64,000 nt of DNA from the NCBI GenBank assembly GCA_903847155.1, contig CAINCU010000031.1, positions 1-64,000 on the forward strand. The letters run 5' to 3'. Made by a program: the position numbers and the translations under genes. Positions 1 to 8,737 of the stretch are shown piece after piece; position 1 is the stretch's first letter, and every line of letters starts with the position of its first letter. The notes beneath the pieces were generated by a model. That model was not told the DNA's origin and searched no databases. It saw only the letters and a list, made by a program, of their open reading frames with translations. The DNA comes from an uncultured Gallionellaceae bacterium (GTDB lineage Bacteria > Pseudomonadota > Gammaproteobacteria > Burkholderiales > Gallionellaceae).

Positions 1-1
1 G

Positions 2-133
2 AACTCAAAGATTGCAACTGTACAAAAACGTGCCTGTGGATTCAGGAACCGTGACCACTTCAAGATCGCCATCTATTTCCACTGCGGCGGGCTTGATCTG
101 TATCCGGCTCAGGTTACCCATGGGAAAGTCTGA
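2..133 (+). CDS. C-terminal end of a transposase (ISL3-like), partial
   Basis: An open frame enters from the left edge and ends at TGA 131-133, giving the last 43 residues of a protein whose start lies outside the window. It contains RACGFRNRDHFKIAIYFH followed by a Gly-Gly-Leu-Asp-Leu-Tyr stretch, which resembles the basic C-terminal tail of ISL3-type DDE transposases. The family call is from recollection of such tails and is uncertain. No catalytic residues are in view, so whether the element is intact cannot be judged. Nothing resembling the right terminal inverted repeat could be identified after the stop. Confidence 0.4.
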   Translation, partial: NSKIATVQKRACGFRNRDHFKIAIYFHCGGLDLYPAQVTHGKV

Positions 134-572
134 TGAACCTAAATAAAGAAGACTTTCTCATAGCAATACTGGCAAGGTGTTAAATGGAATTTTGCGCTTA
201 AAGAAATTTTACATAGGGCATCACAACCTTAGATCAACTGACCAAGAAGGCCAAGAATGCAGCTCATTAAAATAGTATCCTACCTCTCTCCAATTTCCAG
301 CATTGGCACGCTACTGCACTTCATGTCCAGAAATATAAATCAATAAAGCCGACCTTGGCGAAAAATATTTGCAACGCAGTGAAGCAGATTTTGTTCACTG
401 TCAGCAGCCGACACGCTGCCGTCCGTGACGAAGGTCAGCTTTCTGGTATCGAGTTTTCAACCTCAACCGTCGCTTCATGGCCGCATCGTGTTTCACAATT
501 ACAAACTCGGCAAATGGATTATCTGGGATGAACAAAGCTTACAGTTCCAGTCTTTCGCTCTAACACCACTCT
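134..572. other. intergenic stretch with decayed repeat
   Basis: No convincing gene lies here. The short frame at 425-610 is a read-through of a dispersed repeat (see the R1 copy at 402-515). The rest is AT-rich and shows no RNA gene or clear promoter. Confidence 0.6.
402..515 (+). repeat. dispersed intergenic repeat R1, copy 1
   Basis: Two modules lie side by side. One begins GAAGGTCAGCTTTCTGG at 430; the other reads CGCATCGTGTTTCACAATTA from about 482. The first module recurs at 8963 and 11998 and the second at about 5240 and 9083, all on the plus strand and all between genes. Similarity is imperfect, as expected for old, decaying copies. Confidence 0.6.
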
Positions 573-932
573 TCACTCCGCCTGCAATTCAACCAACTCC
601 GCCTCTGTAAACACCCGCGACCTGGTGTGGAATGCCTTGCCCTCCGGTCCTTCCAGCGAAAACGTGCCGCCGAAACCGTCAATCACGTCGATGATGAGTT
701 GGGTATGTTTCCAGTATTCATACTGCGACTTGCCTATGTAGAAAGGACAGCCACCAATATCCCCAAGATACACGTCTCCCGCACCAATGGTGATCTCGCC
801 CGGCAGGTAGCAATTGGCCGCACTGTTGTCGCAACATCCGCCGGATTGGTGAAACATCAGCGAGTCATGCTTCTGTTTCAGGAACGCTATCAGCTCCAAT
901 GCCGCTTGCGTAGCGATGACTTTTTTCACCAT
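573..932 (-). CDS. DUF779 domain protein
   Basis: A 119-residue protein of the DUF779 family, function unknown, often encoded next to acetaldehyde-type aldehyde dehydrogenases. The family pattern is clear: MFHQSGGCCD near residue 30, GDVYLGDIGGCPFYIG in the middle, YWKHTQLIIDV, then FSLEGPEGKAFHTRSRVF near the end. The paired cysteines after SGG could bind a metal, which is inference. ATG at 932 is chosen over the upstream TTG at 947 because GGAG sits 9 bases before it. It follows the aldehyde dehydrogenase gene in the same direction, but a strong terminator lies in the 76-base gap. Confidence 0.85.
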   Translation of the reverse strand: MVKKVIATQAALELIAFLKQKHDSLMFHQSGGCCDNSAANCYLPGEITIGAGDVYLGDIGGCPFYIGKSQYEYWKHTQLIIDVIDGFGGTFSLEGPEGKAFHTRSRVFTEAELVELQAE

Positions 933-945
933 GACATTTTTCTCC

Positions 946-972
946 AAAAAAACGGGGCGGTCACCCGCCCCG
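946..972 (-). terminator. intrinsic terminator between ALDH and DUF779 genes
   Basis: Read leftwards: an 8-bp perfect stem CGGGGCGG / CCGCCCCG with a 4-base loop, followed at once by seven T. It is a textbook Rho-independent terminator. The T run abuts the ribosome binding site of the DUF779 gene, so it would lower that gene's expression unless transcription reads through. Confidence 0.85.
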
Positions 973-1008
973 AAACAGCCGCATGAAGCGACTCAAAAAT
1001 CGCGCAGG

Positions 1009-2529
1009 TTAGAAGAAGCCCAGCTTTTGCTCGCTGTAGCTGACCAGCAAATTCTTGGTTTGCTGGTAATGGTCGAGCATCATCTTGTGCGTTTCGCGGC
1101 CGATACCGGATTCCTTGTAACCGCCGAATGCCGCACCGGCTGCGTAGTCGTGGTAACAGTTGGTCCACACACGACCGGCCTTGATAGCACGGCCCATGCG
1201 GTAAGCCACGTTGCCGTTCCGGCTCCACACGCCTGCGCCGAGACCGTACAAGGTGTCGTTGGCGAGCGCCAGCGCTTCTGCTTCGTCCTTGAACGTGGTG
1301 ACTGCCAGTACCGGGCCGAATATTTCTTCCTGGAAAATGCGCATCTTGTTATGGCCCTTAAACAGCGTGGGCTGCACGTAATAGCCGCCTTCCAGATCGC
1401 CACCGAGATGCGCCTGTCCGCCACCAGCCAGCACTTTTGCACCTTCCTGTTTGCCGAGATCAAGGTAGGACAATATCTTGGTCAGTTGCTCCTTGGATGC
1501 CTGTGCGCCCATCATGGTGTCGGTATCGAGCGGGTTGCCTTGCTTGATGGCGGCAACGCGTTTGAGCACGCGCTCCATGAATTTGTCGTAGATGGATTCA
1601 TGAATGATCGCGCGCGACGGGCAGGTGCACACTTCGCCCTGGTTGAAGGCGAACAGCACCAGTCCTTCGATCGCCTTGTCGAGGAAGCCGTCATCCTTAT
1701 CCATGACATCGGCAAAGAAGATGTTGGGCGACTTGCCGCCGAGTTCCAGCGTGGCCGGAATCAGATTGTTGGCGGCGGCCTGGGCGATGACACGGCCCGT
1801 GGTGGTCGAACCGGTAAAGGCGATCTTGGCAATGCGCTTGCTGGTAGCAAGCGGCATACCGGCTTCGCGTCCGAAACCGTTAACGATGTTCAGCACGCCG
1901 GGCGGCAGCAGGTCGGCGATCAGTTCCACCAGGATCAGAATGCTGATCGGGGTGGATTCGGCGGGTTTCAACACCACGCAATTACCGGCACCCAGCGCAG
2001 GTGCCAGTTTCCATGCCGCCATCAGTATGGGGAAATTCCACGGGATGATCTGGCCGACCACGCCCAGAGGTTCGTGGTAGTGATAGGCGATAGTGGTCTC
2101 GTTGATTTCCGACAAGCTACCTTCCTGGGCACGCAAACAACCGGCGAAATAGCGGAAGTGATCGACGGTCAAAGGAATATCGGCATTCAGCGTCTCGCGT
2201 ATCGCTTTTCCGTTGTCCACCGTCTCGGCATAAGCGAGCAGCTCCAGATTAGCTTCGATGCGATCAGCGATCTTCAACAGCACATTGGAACGATCGGTAA
2301 TTGAAGTCTTGCCCCACTTGTCGGCAGCGGCATGTGCGGCATTCAGCGCCAACTCGACGTCCTCGGCTCCGGAACGCGCGGCCTTGGTATAGGGCTTGCC
2401 GGTAATCGGCGTAATGACATCGAAATATTCACCTTTGACGGGGGCAACCCATTTGCCGCCAATGAAATTATCGTAACGCGCTTTGAAGCTAACCTTGGCA
2501 CCAGCGGTACCGGGGGCGGCATAAATCAT
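1009..2529 (-). CDS. aldehyde dehydrogenase (acetaldehyde type, ExaC/AldB-like)
   Basis: A 506-residue NAD(P)-dependent aldehyde dehydrogenase that oxidises an aldehyde, probably acetaldehyde or a short aliphatic one, to the acid. The oxyanion-hole Asn is in PWNFP (N165), the general-base Glu in TLELGG (E262) and the catalytic Cys in [12 protein letters not shown] (C301); [10 protein letters not shown] closes the C-terminal part. Length and the [12 protein letters not shown] form fit the ExaC/AldB/AcoD branch, usually activated by a sigma-54 regulator and paired with DUF779. Both occur here: the regulator gene diverges upstream and DUF779 follows. The start ATG has GAGGAG 7-8 bases upstream. 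The exact substrate cannot be read from the sequence. Confidence 0.92.
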   Translation of the reverse strand: MIYAAPGTAGAKVSFKARYDNFIGGKWVAPVKGEYFDVITPITGKPYTKAARSGAEDVELALNAAHAAADKWGKTSITDRSNVLLKIADRIEANLELLAYAETVDNGKAIRETLNADIPLTVDHFRYFAGCLRAQEGSLSEINETTIAYHYHEPLGVVGQIIPWNFPILMAAWKLAPALGAGNCVVLKPAESTPISILILVELIADLLPPGVLNIVNGFGREAGMPLATSKRIAKIAFTGSTTTGRVIAQAAANNLIPATLELGGKSPNIFFADVMDKDDGFLDKAIEGLVLFAFNQGEVCTCPSRAIIHESIYDKFMERVLKRVAAIKQGNPLDTDTMMGAQASKEQLTKILSYLDLGKQEGAKVLAGGGQAHLGGDLEGGYYVQPTLFKGHNKMRIFQEEIFGPVLAVTTFKDEAEALALANDTLYGLGAGVWSRNGNVAYRMGRAIKAGRVWTNCYHDYAAGAAFGGYKESGIGRETHKMMLDHYQQTKNLLVSYSEQKLGFF

Positions 2530-2602
2530 TTTGAATCTCCTCGTTAGGTTTTATCGACGATCAGTTGGATCGTTCTCTTTGCTGTGCTGCAATCCTTCTA
2601 TC

Positions 2603-2617
2603 TCAAGGTTCGTGCCA
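2603..2617 (-). promoter_or_regulatory. candidate sigma-54 promoter of the aldehyde dehydrogenase gene
   Basis: The minus strand reads TGGCACGAACCTTGA, close to the -24/-12 consensus TGGCACG-N4-TTGC, with the expected 10 bases between GG and the -12 dinucleotide. The -12 element has GA instead of GC. It lies about 75 bases before the ALDH start and faces an adjacent sigma-54 activator gene, which strengthens the call. Confidence 0.6.
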
Positions 2618-2694
2618 GTGCAGACCTGATAGGCAAGCTGTTGATTCAAAGCGAGTTGCAAAATCCTGCCGGAATTTTCCAGATGCCAAGTGAC

Positions 2695-2728
2695 GTTCCA
2701 TAGCGCGACACCTGTAACGAAATGGAAC
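2695..2728. promoter_or_regulatory. inverted repeat, possible activator binding site
   Basis: GTTCCAT at 2695-2701 and ATGGAAC at 2722-2728 form a 7-bp inverted repeat with 20 bases between. It sits about 80-110 bases upstream of the sigma-54-like promoter, where enhancer-binding activators usually bind. Binding by the neighbouring regulator is inference. Confidence 0.35.
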
Positions 2729-2824
2729 AGTCAGACAGGATTCGCTGTCTATCTCTTGCACAACCTCGCTGTCCTTCTATACTTGCCTGAATATCAGGCT
2801 TCGCCGCGACGAAAGGAGATGAGC

Positions 2825-4735
2825 ATGCGCATGACACCACCCGCTGTGACTTTGCGTCAGGCACGCTCGCATATGCTTGAATACGGCGAGTGTCTGCCCG
2901 GCAGCATCGACGAGCGCGTGGCACGTTCCTGGCAGCGCAGTCTGGCTGCGGGTCTGCTTCCCACGGGACGGCTGGCTGATGCTGAGCACACCAGCGGCAA
3001 CAACCTGCACCAAGCACTCGCGTGCAACCACGATCTGCTGGCTCACTCGCGCCCGGTGATGGAATACCTGTTCGAGCAAGTTCGTCACAGCCACAGCATG
3101 GTCATCCTCGCCGACAAACGCGCCACGCTGATACACACGCTGGGCGACGTCGATTTTCTGAGCAAAGCAGAACGCGTGGCACTTGCTGCGGGTTCTTCAT
3201 GGAACGAGCAACACCGTGGCACCAACGCCATCGGCACCTCGCTGGCCGAAGCCAGCAGCGTCGAGATCCACGGCGCAGAGCACTTCCTCGAACGCAACGG
3301 TTTCCTCACCTGCGCCGCTGCGCCCATCATGGCGGCCAATGGCCAGTTGCTGGGCGTCATCGACATTTCGGGCGACCAGCGTAGTCGCCACCCGCACACG
3401 CTGGGGCTGGTCAGCATGGCGGCGCGCATGATAGAGAACAGCCTCGTCATCGCCAGTTGCCAGCATCACATCTGCCTGCATCTGCACGCACAACCCGAAG
3501 GTATCGGCACCATAGCCGAAGGCATTATCGCGCTATCGGAAGACGGCTGGATCGTCGGAGCCAACCGCAACGGTCTTGACATGCTGCGCCTCGCACCCGC
3601 CGATCTCGGTGCCACACCGCTCTCCCGCACTATAGACCTGCGTCTCGAAGAACTGCTCACGCGCCACAAACGCCGCCCCGGTCAGCCGACACAAGTGCGT
3701 CTGCACAACGGGACTATGCTATTTGTGCAGGTGCATGCCGAGCAACAAGCGCTGACGATTACTCCCTCCGCTCCCATCCCGGGCAACGCACCGGACGATG
3801 CGCTGGCTGCGCTCGACACGGGCGATATGCGCTGGCACAGCGCAACCGACAAAGCGAGACGCGTCGCGGGCAAACCAATCCCGCTGCTGATCTATGGCGA
3901 ATCGGGCGTCGGCAAGGAACTTTTCGCGCATGCCGTACACGACAGCGGCCCGCGCCGCGACGGCCCGTTCGTAGCGATCAACTGTGCCGCGCTGCCGGAG
4001 AATCTGATCGAAGCGGAATTGTTCGGCTACACGTCGGGCGCCTTCACCGGCGCACGCCGTGAAGGCAGTCCCGGACGCCTGCGCGAAGCTCACAGCGGCA
4101 CGCTTTTTCTGGATGAAATCGGCGACATGCCGCTGCTCATGCAAACCCGGTTGTTGCGCGTATTGCAGGAACGCCAAGTCACGCCGCTCGGTGGCGGGCG
4201 CGCGGTCGATGTTGATTTCTCGCTGGTCTGCGCCACGCACCGCAAACTGCGCGAAGAAGCCGACCAAGGCATTTTCCGTAGCGACCTGTATTACCGCATC
4301 AGCGGCCTTACCGTGATTCTGCCTGCCTTGCGCGAGCGCAGCGATTTTCAGGCACTCACCGAACGTCTGCTTGCCTACCTCAACCCGGAGCGGGAAATCT
4401 TTCTCGCATCCGATCTGCTGGCGCAATTAAGTCGGCATCCATGGCCAGGCAACTTGCGCCAATACTCCAGCGTGCTGCGCACCGCAAGCGCCATGCTCGA
4501 AGCAAACGAGGACTGCATCAATTGGCAGCACCTGTCGGATGACCTGATCGAAGAACTCAACGCCATTCCACAACATATCTTGCTATCATCCGCCAACAGC
4601 GCACCGCAAAACCTCGAACAACTTTCGCGCTCCGCCATCAAACAAGCTATGGAAAGCAGCCACGGAAACGTCTCGGAAGCAGCAAGACGACTCGGCATCA
4701 GCAGGCAAACCTTGTACCGCAAACTGAACAACTAA
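2825..4735 (+). CDS. sigma-54-dependent transcriptional activator (AcoR-like)
   Basis: A 636-residue enhancer-binding protein. The N-terminal half carries a GAF-like sensory region (about 80-230) with WNEQHRGTNAIGTSLAE, typical of AcoR/AcxR-type regulators. The AAA+ domain has Walker A GESGVGKE at 358-365, the sigma-54 contact loop GAFTGA at 405-410 and Walker B LFLDEIGDM. A Fis-type helix-turn-helix closes the protein (AARRLGISRQTLYRKL). ATG at 2825 is chosen because GGAG lies 6 bases before it; ATGs at 2819 and 2831 are alternatives. It diverges from the aldehyde dehydrogenase gene, which has a sigma-54-like promoter, so control of that gene is the likely role. The inducer is unknown. Confidence 0.93.
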   Translation: MRMTPPAVTLRQARSHMLEYGECLPGSIDERVARSWQRSLAAGLLPTGRLADAEHTSGNNLHQALACNHDLLAHSRPVMEYLFEQVRHSHSMVILADKRATLIHTLGDVDFLSKAERVALAAGSSWNEQHRGTNAIGTSLAEASSVEIHGAEHFLERNGFLTCAAAPIMAANGQLLGVIDISGDQRSRHPHTLGLVSMAARMIENSLVIASCQHHICLHLHAQPEGIGTIAEGIIALSEDGWIVGANRNGLDMLRLAPADLGATPLSRTIDLRLEELLTRHKRRPGQPTQVRLHNGTMLFVQVHAEQQALTITPSAPIPGNAPDDALAALDTGDMRWHSATDKARRVAGKPIPLLIYGESGVGKELFAHAVHDSGPRRDGPFVAINCAALPENLIEAELFGYTSGAFTGARREGSPGRLREAHSGTLFLDEIGDMPLLMQTRLLRVLQERQVTPLGGGRAVDVDFSLVCATHRKLREEADQGIFRSDLYYRISGLTVILPALRERSDFQALTERLLAYLNPEREIFLASDLLAQLSRHPWPGNLRQYSSVLRTASAMLEANEDCINWQHLSDDLIEELNAIPQHILLSSANSAPQNLEQLSRSAIKQAMESSHGNVSEAARRLGISRQTLYRKLNN

Positions 4736-4744
4736 GAACACACC

Positions 4745-4800
4745 GCGGATAAATCCAGAGAAAGCACTTATCCGCAATCCCCTAAAAATATGCGGATAAG
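4745..4800. repeat. three-armed inverted repeat after the activator gene
   Basis: GCGGATAA (4745) can pair with TTATCCGC (4768), or CTTATCCGCA (4767) can pair with the perfect 10-bp complement TGCGGATAAG (4791). The two hairpins exclude each other. No T run follows, so an ordinary terminator is not clear. Confidence 0.5.
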
Positions 4801-4818
4801 ACTTAAGGTGATTCTGGT

Positions 4819-4956
4819 TCATGCACACTCTCGCACCAACGCAGCCAGCTTCGCCAAGCCGATCTTGGCCTGCGCTTCGCTGGCGTGACGGAAGTTAAGA
4901 CGTAGCTGGCCGCAACCTTCCATCTGCACGGGCAGCGTCCTGCGGATGTGCTCAAG
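4819..4956 (-). pseudogene. remnant of a PLP-dependent aminotransferase (C-terminal end)
   Basis: On the minus strand 45 codons follow an in-frame TAG and end at TGA 4819-4821. They include GCGQLRLNFRHASEAQ and AKIGLAKLAALVRE, resembling the C-terminus of MocR/2-aminoadipate-type aminotransferases. There is no start codon context or upstream homology, so it looks like the last trace of a deleted gene. The match is from memory of such C-termini. Confidence 0.35.
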
Positions 4957-5194
4957 CTAATGTGCGGCGACATTAAAGACGGGGCGCTATGGTACCAAAG
5001 TAGAATAAACCAGCTAATCCACCAATACATAAAACTTCCTCTCCAATACTCATGGAGACTTTTCACCAGATTGATGAACCATAGAATCGGGAGTAATTGT
5101 TGGGATTAAACTTTGAGTCAGGACTCTTTCACTTTCCAACTGGCTGTTAATTGTTAACGACTGTTGTTAGCCAGCACGTGCCCTATGAATGCCA

Positions 5195-5305
5195 AAAACT
5201 TCAGTGGCCGCTGCTCGTTCGGTAGCTGCTGTTTCATAACCGCATCCTGCTTCACAATTGCAAACTTGGCAACAAAAAGAATATATAGGCCTGCATCGCC
5301 CCGAC
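5195..5305 (+). repeat. dispersed intergenic repeat R1, second module
   Basis: CTTCAGTGGCCGCTGCTCGT at about 5200 and CGCATCCTGCTTCACAATTG at about 5239, continuing through GCAAACTTGGCAACAAAAAG, match the stretch 9040-9140 closely. It lies outside any gene. Confidence 0.6.
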
Positions 5306-5442
5306 CAGATCATTACCTCTCTGCTTTGAATTTTGGATTCCTAGAAGCCGACATTGTGGATGTGGTACTGCTAACCCAGTGCCGTCATGCAAAAATCCAT
5401 TCGGATAACTGCCGTCCGAACAGCAGTCATCCAATAATCATC

Positions 5443-5778
5443 TTACTTACCGATCTGCTTGCTGACACCATTTTCCTGCTGATTGAGGGTGCGCTGCTCC
5501 TGCTTTGTAATATGCCCGCCGTTCTGGCTTGCCATGCCTCGCTCTTCCTGGCGAATCTGGCGATCTTCCTTGTGCAATTTCGCTGCCTGCCCCTTGCTCA
5601 TATCGCCTTCCTTTACTTCTTGGTGAATACGTCTGTTCTGATTGTTGAGACGTTTATTTACTTGTGCGCGACGAGGATGATTCTTATTGAATTGTCCTTC
5701 GGCAAAGGTGCTGGTAGCCATGCTGCCCAGCAGCATGGTGCTAATGAACAAAATGATGATGCGAACTGTACGGTTCAT
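5443..5778 (-). CDS. small exported Gln/Asn/Arg-rich protein, unknown function
   Basis: A 111-residue protein with a clear signal peptide (MNRTVRIIILFISTMLLG then SMATSTFA, cleavage after TFA). The mature part is highly polar and helical, rich in Q, N, K, R and E, with repeats such as NNQNRRIHQEVKEG, LHKEDRQIRQEERG and KQEQRTLNQQENGVSKQI. Similar short periplasmic proteins occur in other betaproteobacteria without a known role. ATG at 5778 is chosen for the signal peptide and the GGAG 7 bases upstream; a longer frame to 5856 adds an unlikely leader. It stands alone between repeat-rich gaps. Confidence 0.75.
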   Translation of the reverse strand: MNRTVRIIILFISTMLLGSMATSTFAEGQFNKNHPRRAQVNKRLNNQNRRIHQEVKEGDMSKGQAAKLHKEDRQIRQEERGMASQNGGHITKQEQRTLNQQENGVSKQIGK

Positions 5779-6163
5779 GACGTTTCTCCTAATATATTTT
5801 CTGTTATAGCAATTGCCAATCAACTGCCATGATTCGATTAACGCAGGTATCAACATTGCGATGACAATGCTGAAATAAAGTTATCACTCTGCGCTTTTTG
5901 GAGGGAAGCATTCAAGACGGAAGAACGAGTCATCACAATTGGAGGGCACCTCGACCGACTGCTTGTGGCCGCTTCTGCCTGTTTGTCTCTGTCGTTGCCA
6001 CCGTCTCTAGCCTGCCCGGAAGCGGACGTTCACGACCTTCAGTTTTTAACTCACTACTGTCTGTGACGACCGACCGCTATGTAGAAGTCAAATTACTGTG
6101 GTGAACTACCGCATCAGGGTACTGAGGAGTAGTTCGCGACGCATCAGATTAAACAATTATTGT
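5779..6163. other. intergenic stretch, no gene seen
   Basis: It contains faint repeat-like wording (ACTGCTTGTGGCCGCTTCTG near 5957, GGAAGCGGACGTTC near 6019) and a small inverted pair GAACTAC (6103) / GTAGTTC (6129). No RNA gene or convincing reading frame is visible. Confidence 0.5.
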
Positions 6164-8737
6164 TTATGTAGGTTGGTGAGCATTATTAGTTCGGAACACA
6201 ATTGCCTCTTGTAAACGTACAAGTTGTGTCAGGATTTCATCCTTGGCAATTAGCAATGTTGCACACAGCGTGTTTGCCATTTCCTTATCCATTTCTTTAC
6301 ACGCCTGCACGATAGCACCCCCCATCTCATGCACTTGATTGTGTAGCGGTTCAATCGCTATAAATTCACTCAATTGACCATAGTGTTGTATACCATGACC
6401 ATAATACCAGTGCCCAAAGCGGCATTTGTGTGCATCGGTTATTTCTGTCTGATTTACCTGAATATCCATATCTGAAACTGACAAGATCAAACGTTTGATC
6501 CATTTCAGATGGTCATATTGCGCAACCAGTAACGGAAAATCATCGATCTCCCATTGTTTATCTGCCCACATAGACCAAGCAGGGTCTGCTACATACATAT
6601 TTGCCCAATCCATCAACTGTATCGCGGGCATGGGCTTGGCAATGCCATATCCCTGCGCCAGATCACAACCTAAGCGCATTAGCAAGACACCTTGCTCAAC
6701 ATTCTCTACACCTTCAGCGATCACTTTACGATTAAATACTTTCGCCATGTTAATGACCGCTTCGACCATGATTAAATTATCACTATCATCCAAAATGTCG
6801 CGCACAAAAGATTGGTCGATTTTAAGCGTTTCAGCGGGTAGTCGTTTTAAGTAATTCAATGAAGAGTAGCCAGTTCCGAAATCATCTAATGAAAAACTCA
6901 CACCCAGCGCCTGACAATCGCGTATCAGCTGATTAACTTGAGTAATATCACCTAAAGCAACGGATTCCAATATCTCGATTTCCAGCAAACCAGACGGTAT
7001 ATCAGGATAGCGTGACAGTGCGTCTTTAAGGTGTTGTAAGAAACCGCCGCTCTGAAAGTGCAATGCAGCGATATTGACACTAGCCACCCATGACTTACCT
7101 GCTTTTACCCAAACCGATATTTGCTGCAAGGCTTGATCTATCACCCATACACCTATATCTATAATCAGGTCAGTTTTTTCTACCTGTGGCAGAAAGCCTA
7201 ACGGCGCTATCATGCCCCGCTCAGGATGTTGCCAGCGCAATAGCGCCTCCATGCCCACAATCAACCCAGTACGCATGTTTATCTTGGGCTGGTAATGCAA
7301 AACGAATTCGTGGTTGAACAATGCTTCTTTAACGCGCTGTAACGTTTGATGACTGAACTGTATCTGCGCTTCTAATGAATGGTTAAACAGCTGCCATTGA
7401 TTGCGGCCACGTTGTTTAGCTTGATACATAGCTTGATCTGCATGGCGTAACAAAGTATCTGCATCAGCTTCGTCTAGTGGATATAGGCTAACGCCAATGC
7501 TGGCAGACAGCGTAGAAATGTGTATATCACTGATTAAATAAGACGCTGATAGCGAGGCGAGAACCCGAGTCATGATTAATTCGAATTCATCCATACTATG
7601 GATATCACTGAATAGCAGTACAAATTCATCACCACCTAAACGTGCTGCGGTGTCATCGCCCCTGATAATTGTGCTTAATCGTGTAGCAACTTCAATTAAT
7701 AGCATATCCCCTACATCGTGCCCATGACGGTCATTGATAGGTTTGAATCCATCCAAATCTAGCATGCATACCGCCAGCATTGTTTGCTGTCTTTTCGCAC
7801 GGGAAATAGCGCGATTAAATTGATCCGTAAGCAGGACACGGTTAGGAAGATTGGTGAGTGCATCATGCGCCGCCTGCCAATTCAAGATGTTTTGTACGTT
7901 ATATTTTTCAGTTACATCATGGAATACCAGCACACAGCCGATCAATGTACTATCTGAAAGAAAAATAGGTGCTGCCGAATCTTCAATGTTGTATTCCACC
8001 CCTGTTTGTGAAATAAGTACGGTATGGTTAGCCAGCATCATCGTTTTTCCGTCCCGCAAAACAGAATCCACCGGGTTTTCTGCTTTAAGACGTGATGCTT
8101 CATTAACGATATTAAAAATATCGGGCAAAGGTTTCCCGATCGCATCATCTAACTCCCACCCAGTCAAATTGACTGCGATCTGATTCAAAAAAGTAACCCT
8201 TCCAACTTCATCAGTCGTAATTACCGCATCGCCTATGCAAGCCAGTGTTACTTCAGCGCGCTCCTTGGCTAAGTAGAGTGCTTTTTCGCGATCTGCTACC
8301 ATGAACTCTAAATTTTCAGCGTACTGTTTCAGTTGCTGTTTAGAATTCTCCAGCTCTTTATTCATATACTGAAGCTGAGTCATATCACGAATCGTGACCA
8401 AAATCTCTTTGGGGCTTTCATCCTCATTCAGAATAACCTGTACATTTTTTGCAATGTGCACCATGGAACCATCACGCCGCTTGAAGGTTGTTTCCTGATT
8501 GGTGCATTTGCCTGTCTCTTGCACCAACTTCATGCATATAGCGAGAACATCAAGATCGCCAAGATATTCAGTAATACGTGAACCAATCAATTCCTGTTCC
8601 GTGTAGTTAATCAAATGACAAAAAGCTGGATTAACATAATGAATACAAAGTTCGAAATCAATTGTAAAAATTCCATCAGGTGAATTTTGCAGAATTTGAT
8701 TCAGATATATTTGGTTTTTGATGCGTGGATTAAACAT
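6164..8737 (-). CDS. PAS-PAS-GGDEF-EAL-CZB c-di-GMP signalling protein
   Basis: An 857-residue cytosolic protein that could make and break cyclic di-GMP. Order: PAS at about 10-130, a short coiled coil, PAS at about 160-280, GGDEF domain about 285-450, EAL domain about 465-710, and a C-terminal zinc-binding CZB domain about 730-830. The diguanylate cyclase motif is intact (GGDEF 368-372) with a product-inhibition RxxD at 359-362. The EAL domain keeps EALLRW (497), DDFGTGYSSL and AEGVEN, so both activities are plausible. The CZB part has HKCRFGHWYYG and PLHNQVHEMG, the Cys and His pattern of zinc sensors. No transmembrane segment is seen. It is a single gene; a paralogue with the same C-terminal domain lies at 28834-31092. 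Confidence 0.93.
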   Translation of the reverse strand: MFNPRIKNQIYLNQILQNSPDGIFTIDFELCIHYVNPAFCHLINYTEQELIGSRITEYLGDLDVLAICMKLVQETGKCTNQETTFKRRDGSMVHIAKNVQVILNEDESPKEILVTIRDMTQLQYMNKELENSKQQLKQYAENLEFMVADREKALYLAKERAEVTLACIGDAVITTDEVGRVTFLNQIAVNLTGWELDDAIGKPLPDIFNIVNEASRLKAENPVDSVLRDGKTMMLANHTVLISQTGVEYNIEDSAAPIFLSDSTLIGCVLVFHDVTEKYNVQNILNWQAAHDALTNLPNRVLLTDQFNRAISRAKRQQTMLAVCMLDLDGFKPINDRHGHDVGDMLLIEVATRLSTIIRGDDTAARLGGDEFVLLFSDIHSMDEFELIMTRVLASLSASYLISDIHISTLSASIGVSLYPLDEADADTLLRHADQAMYQAKQRGRNQWQLFNHSLEAQIQFSHQTLQRVKEALFNHEFVLHYQPKINMRTGLIVGMEALLRWQHPERGMIAPLGFLPQVEKTDLIIDIGVWVIDQALQQISVWVKAGKSWVASVNIAALHFQSGGFLQHLKDALSRYPDIPSGLLEIEILESVALGDITQVNQLIRDCQALGVSFSLDDFGTGYSSLNYLKRLPAETLKIDQSFVRDILDDSDNLIMVEAVINMAKVFNRKVIAEGVENVEQGVLLMRLGCDLAQGYGIAKPMPAIQLMDWANMYVADPAWSMWADKQWEIDDFPLLVAQYDHLKWIKRLILSVSDMDIQVNQTEITDAHKCRFGHWYYGHGIQHYGQLSEFIAIEPLHNQVHEMGGAIVQACKEMDKEMANTLCATLLIAKDEILTQLVRLQEAIVFRTNNAHQPT

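Larger units (their letters stand above)
4736..5442. other. 707-base gap with hairpins, a gene remnant and repeat traces
   Basis: No intact gene is seen. It holds the three-armed hairpin at 4745-4800, a fragment of an aminotransferase at 4819-4956, and an R1-like module around 5195-5305. A long antisense frame starting at 5164 overlaps a real exported-protein gene and is not supported. Confidence 0.6.

Noticed and set aside
916-2304. 462-codon open frame antisense to the aldehyde dehydrogenase gene
   Set aside because: It is a shadow of a GC-rich gene with full family motifs on the other strand; its translation shows no domain and a His/Gly/Val-biased composition.
5164-5832. 222-codon plus-strand frame
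   Set aside because: It starts in an R1 repeat and runs antisense through the small exported-protein gene, which has a signal peptide and ribosome binding site.
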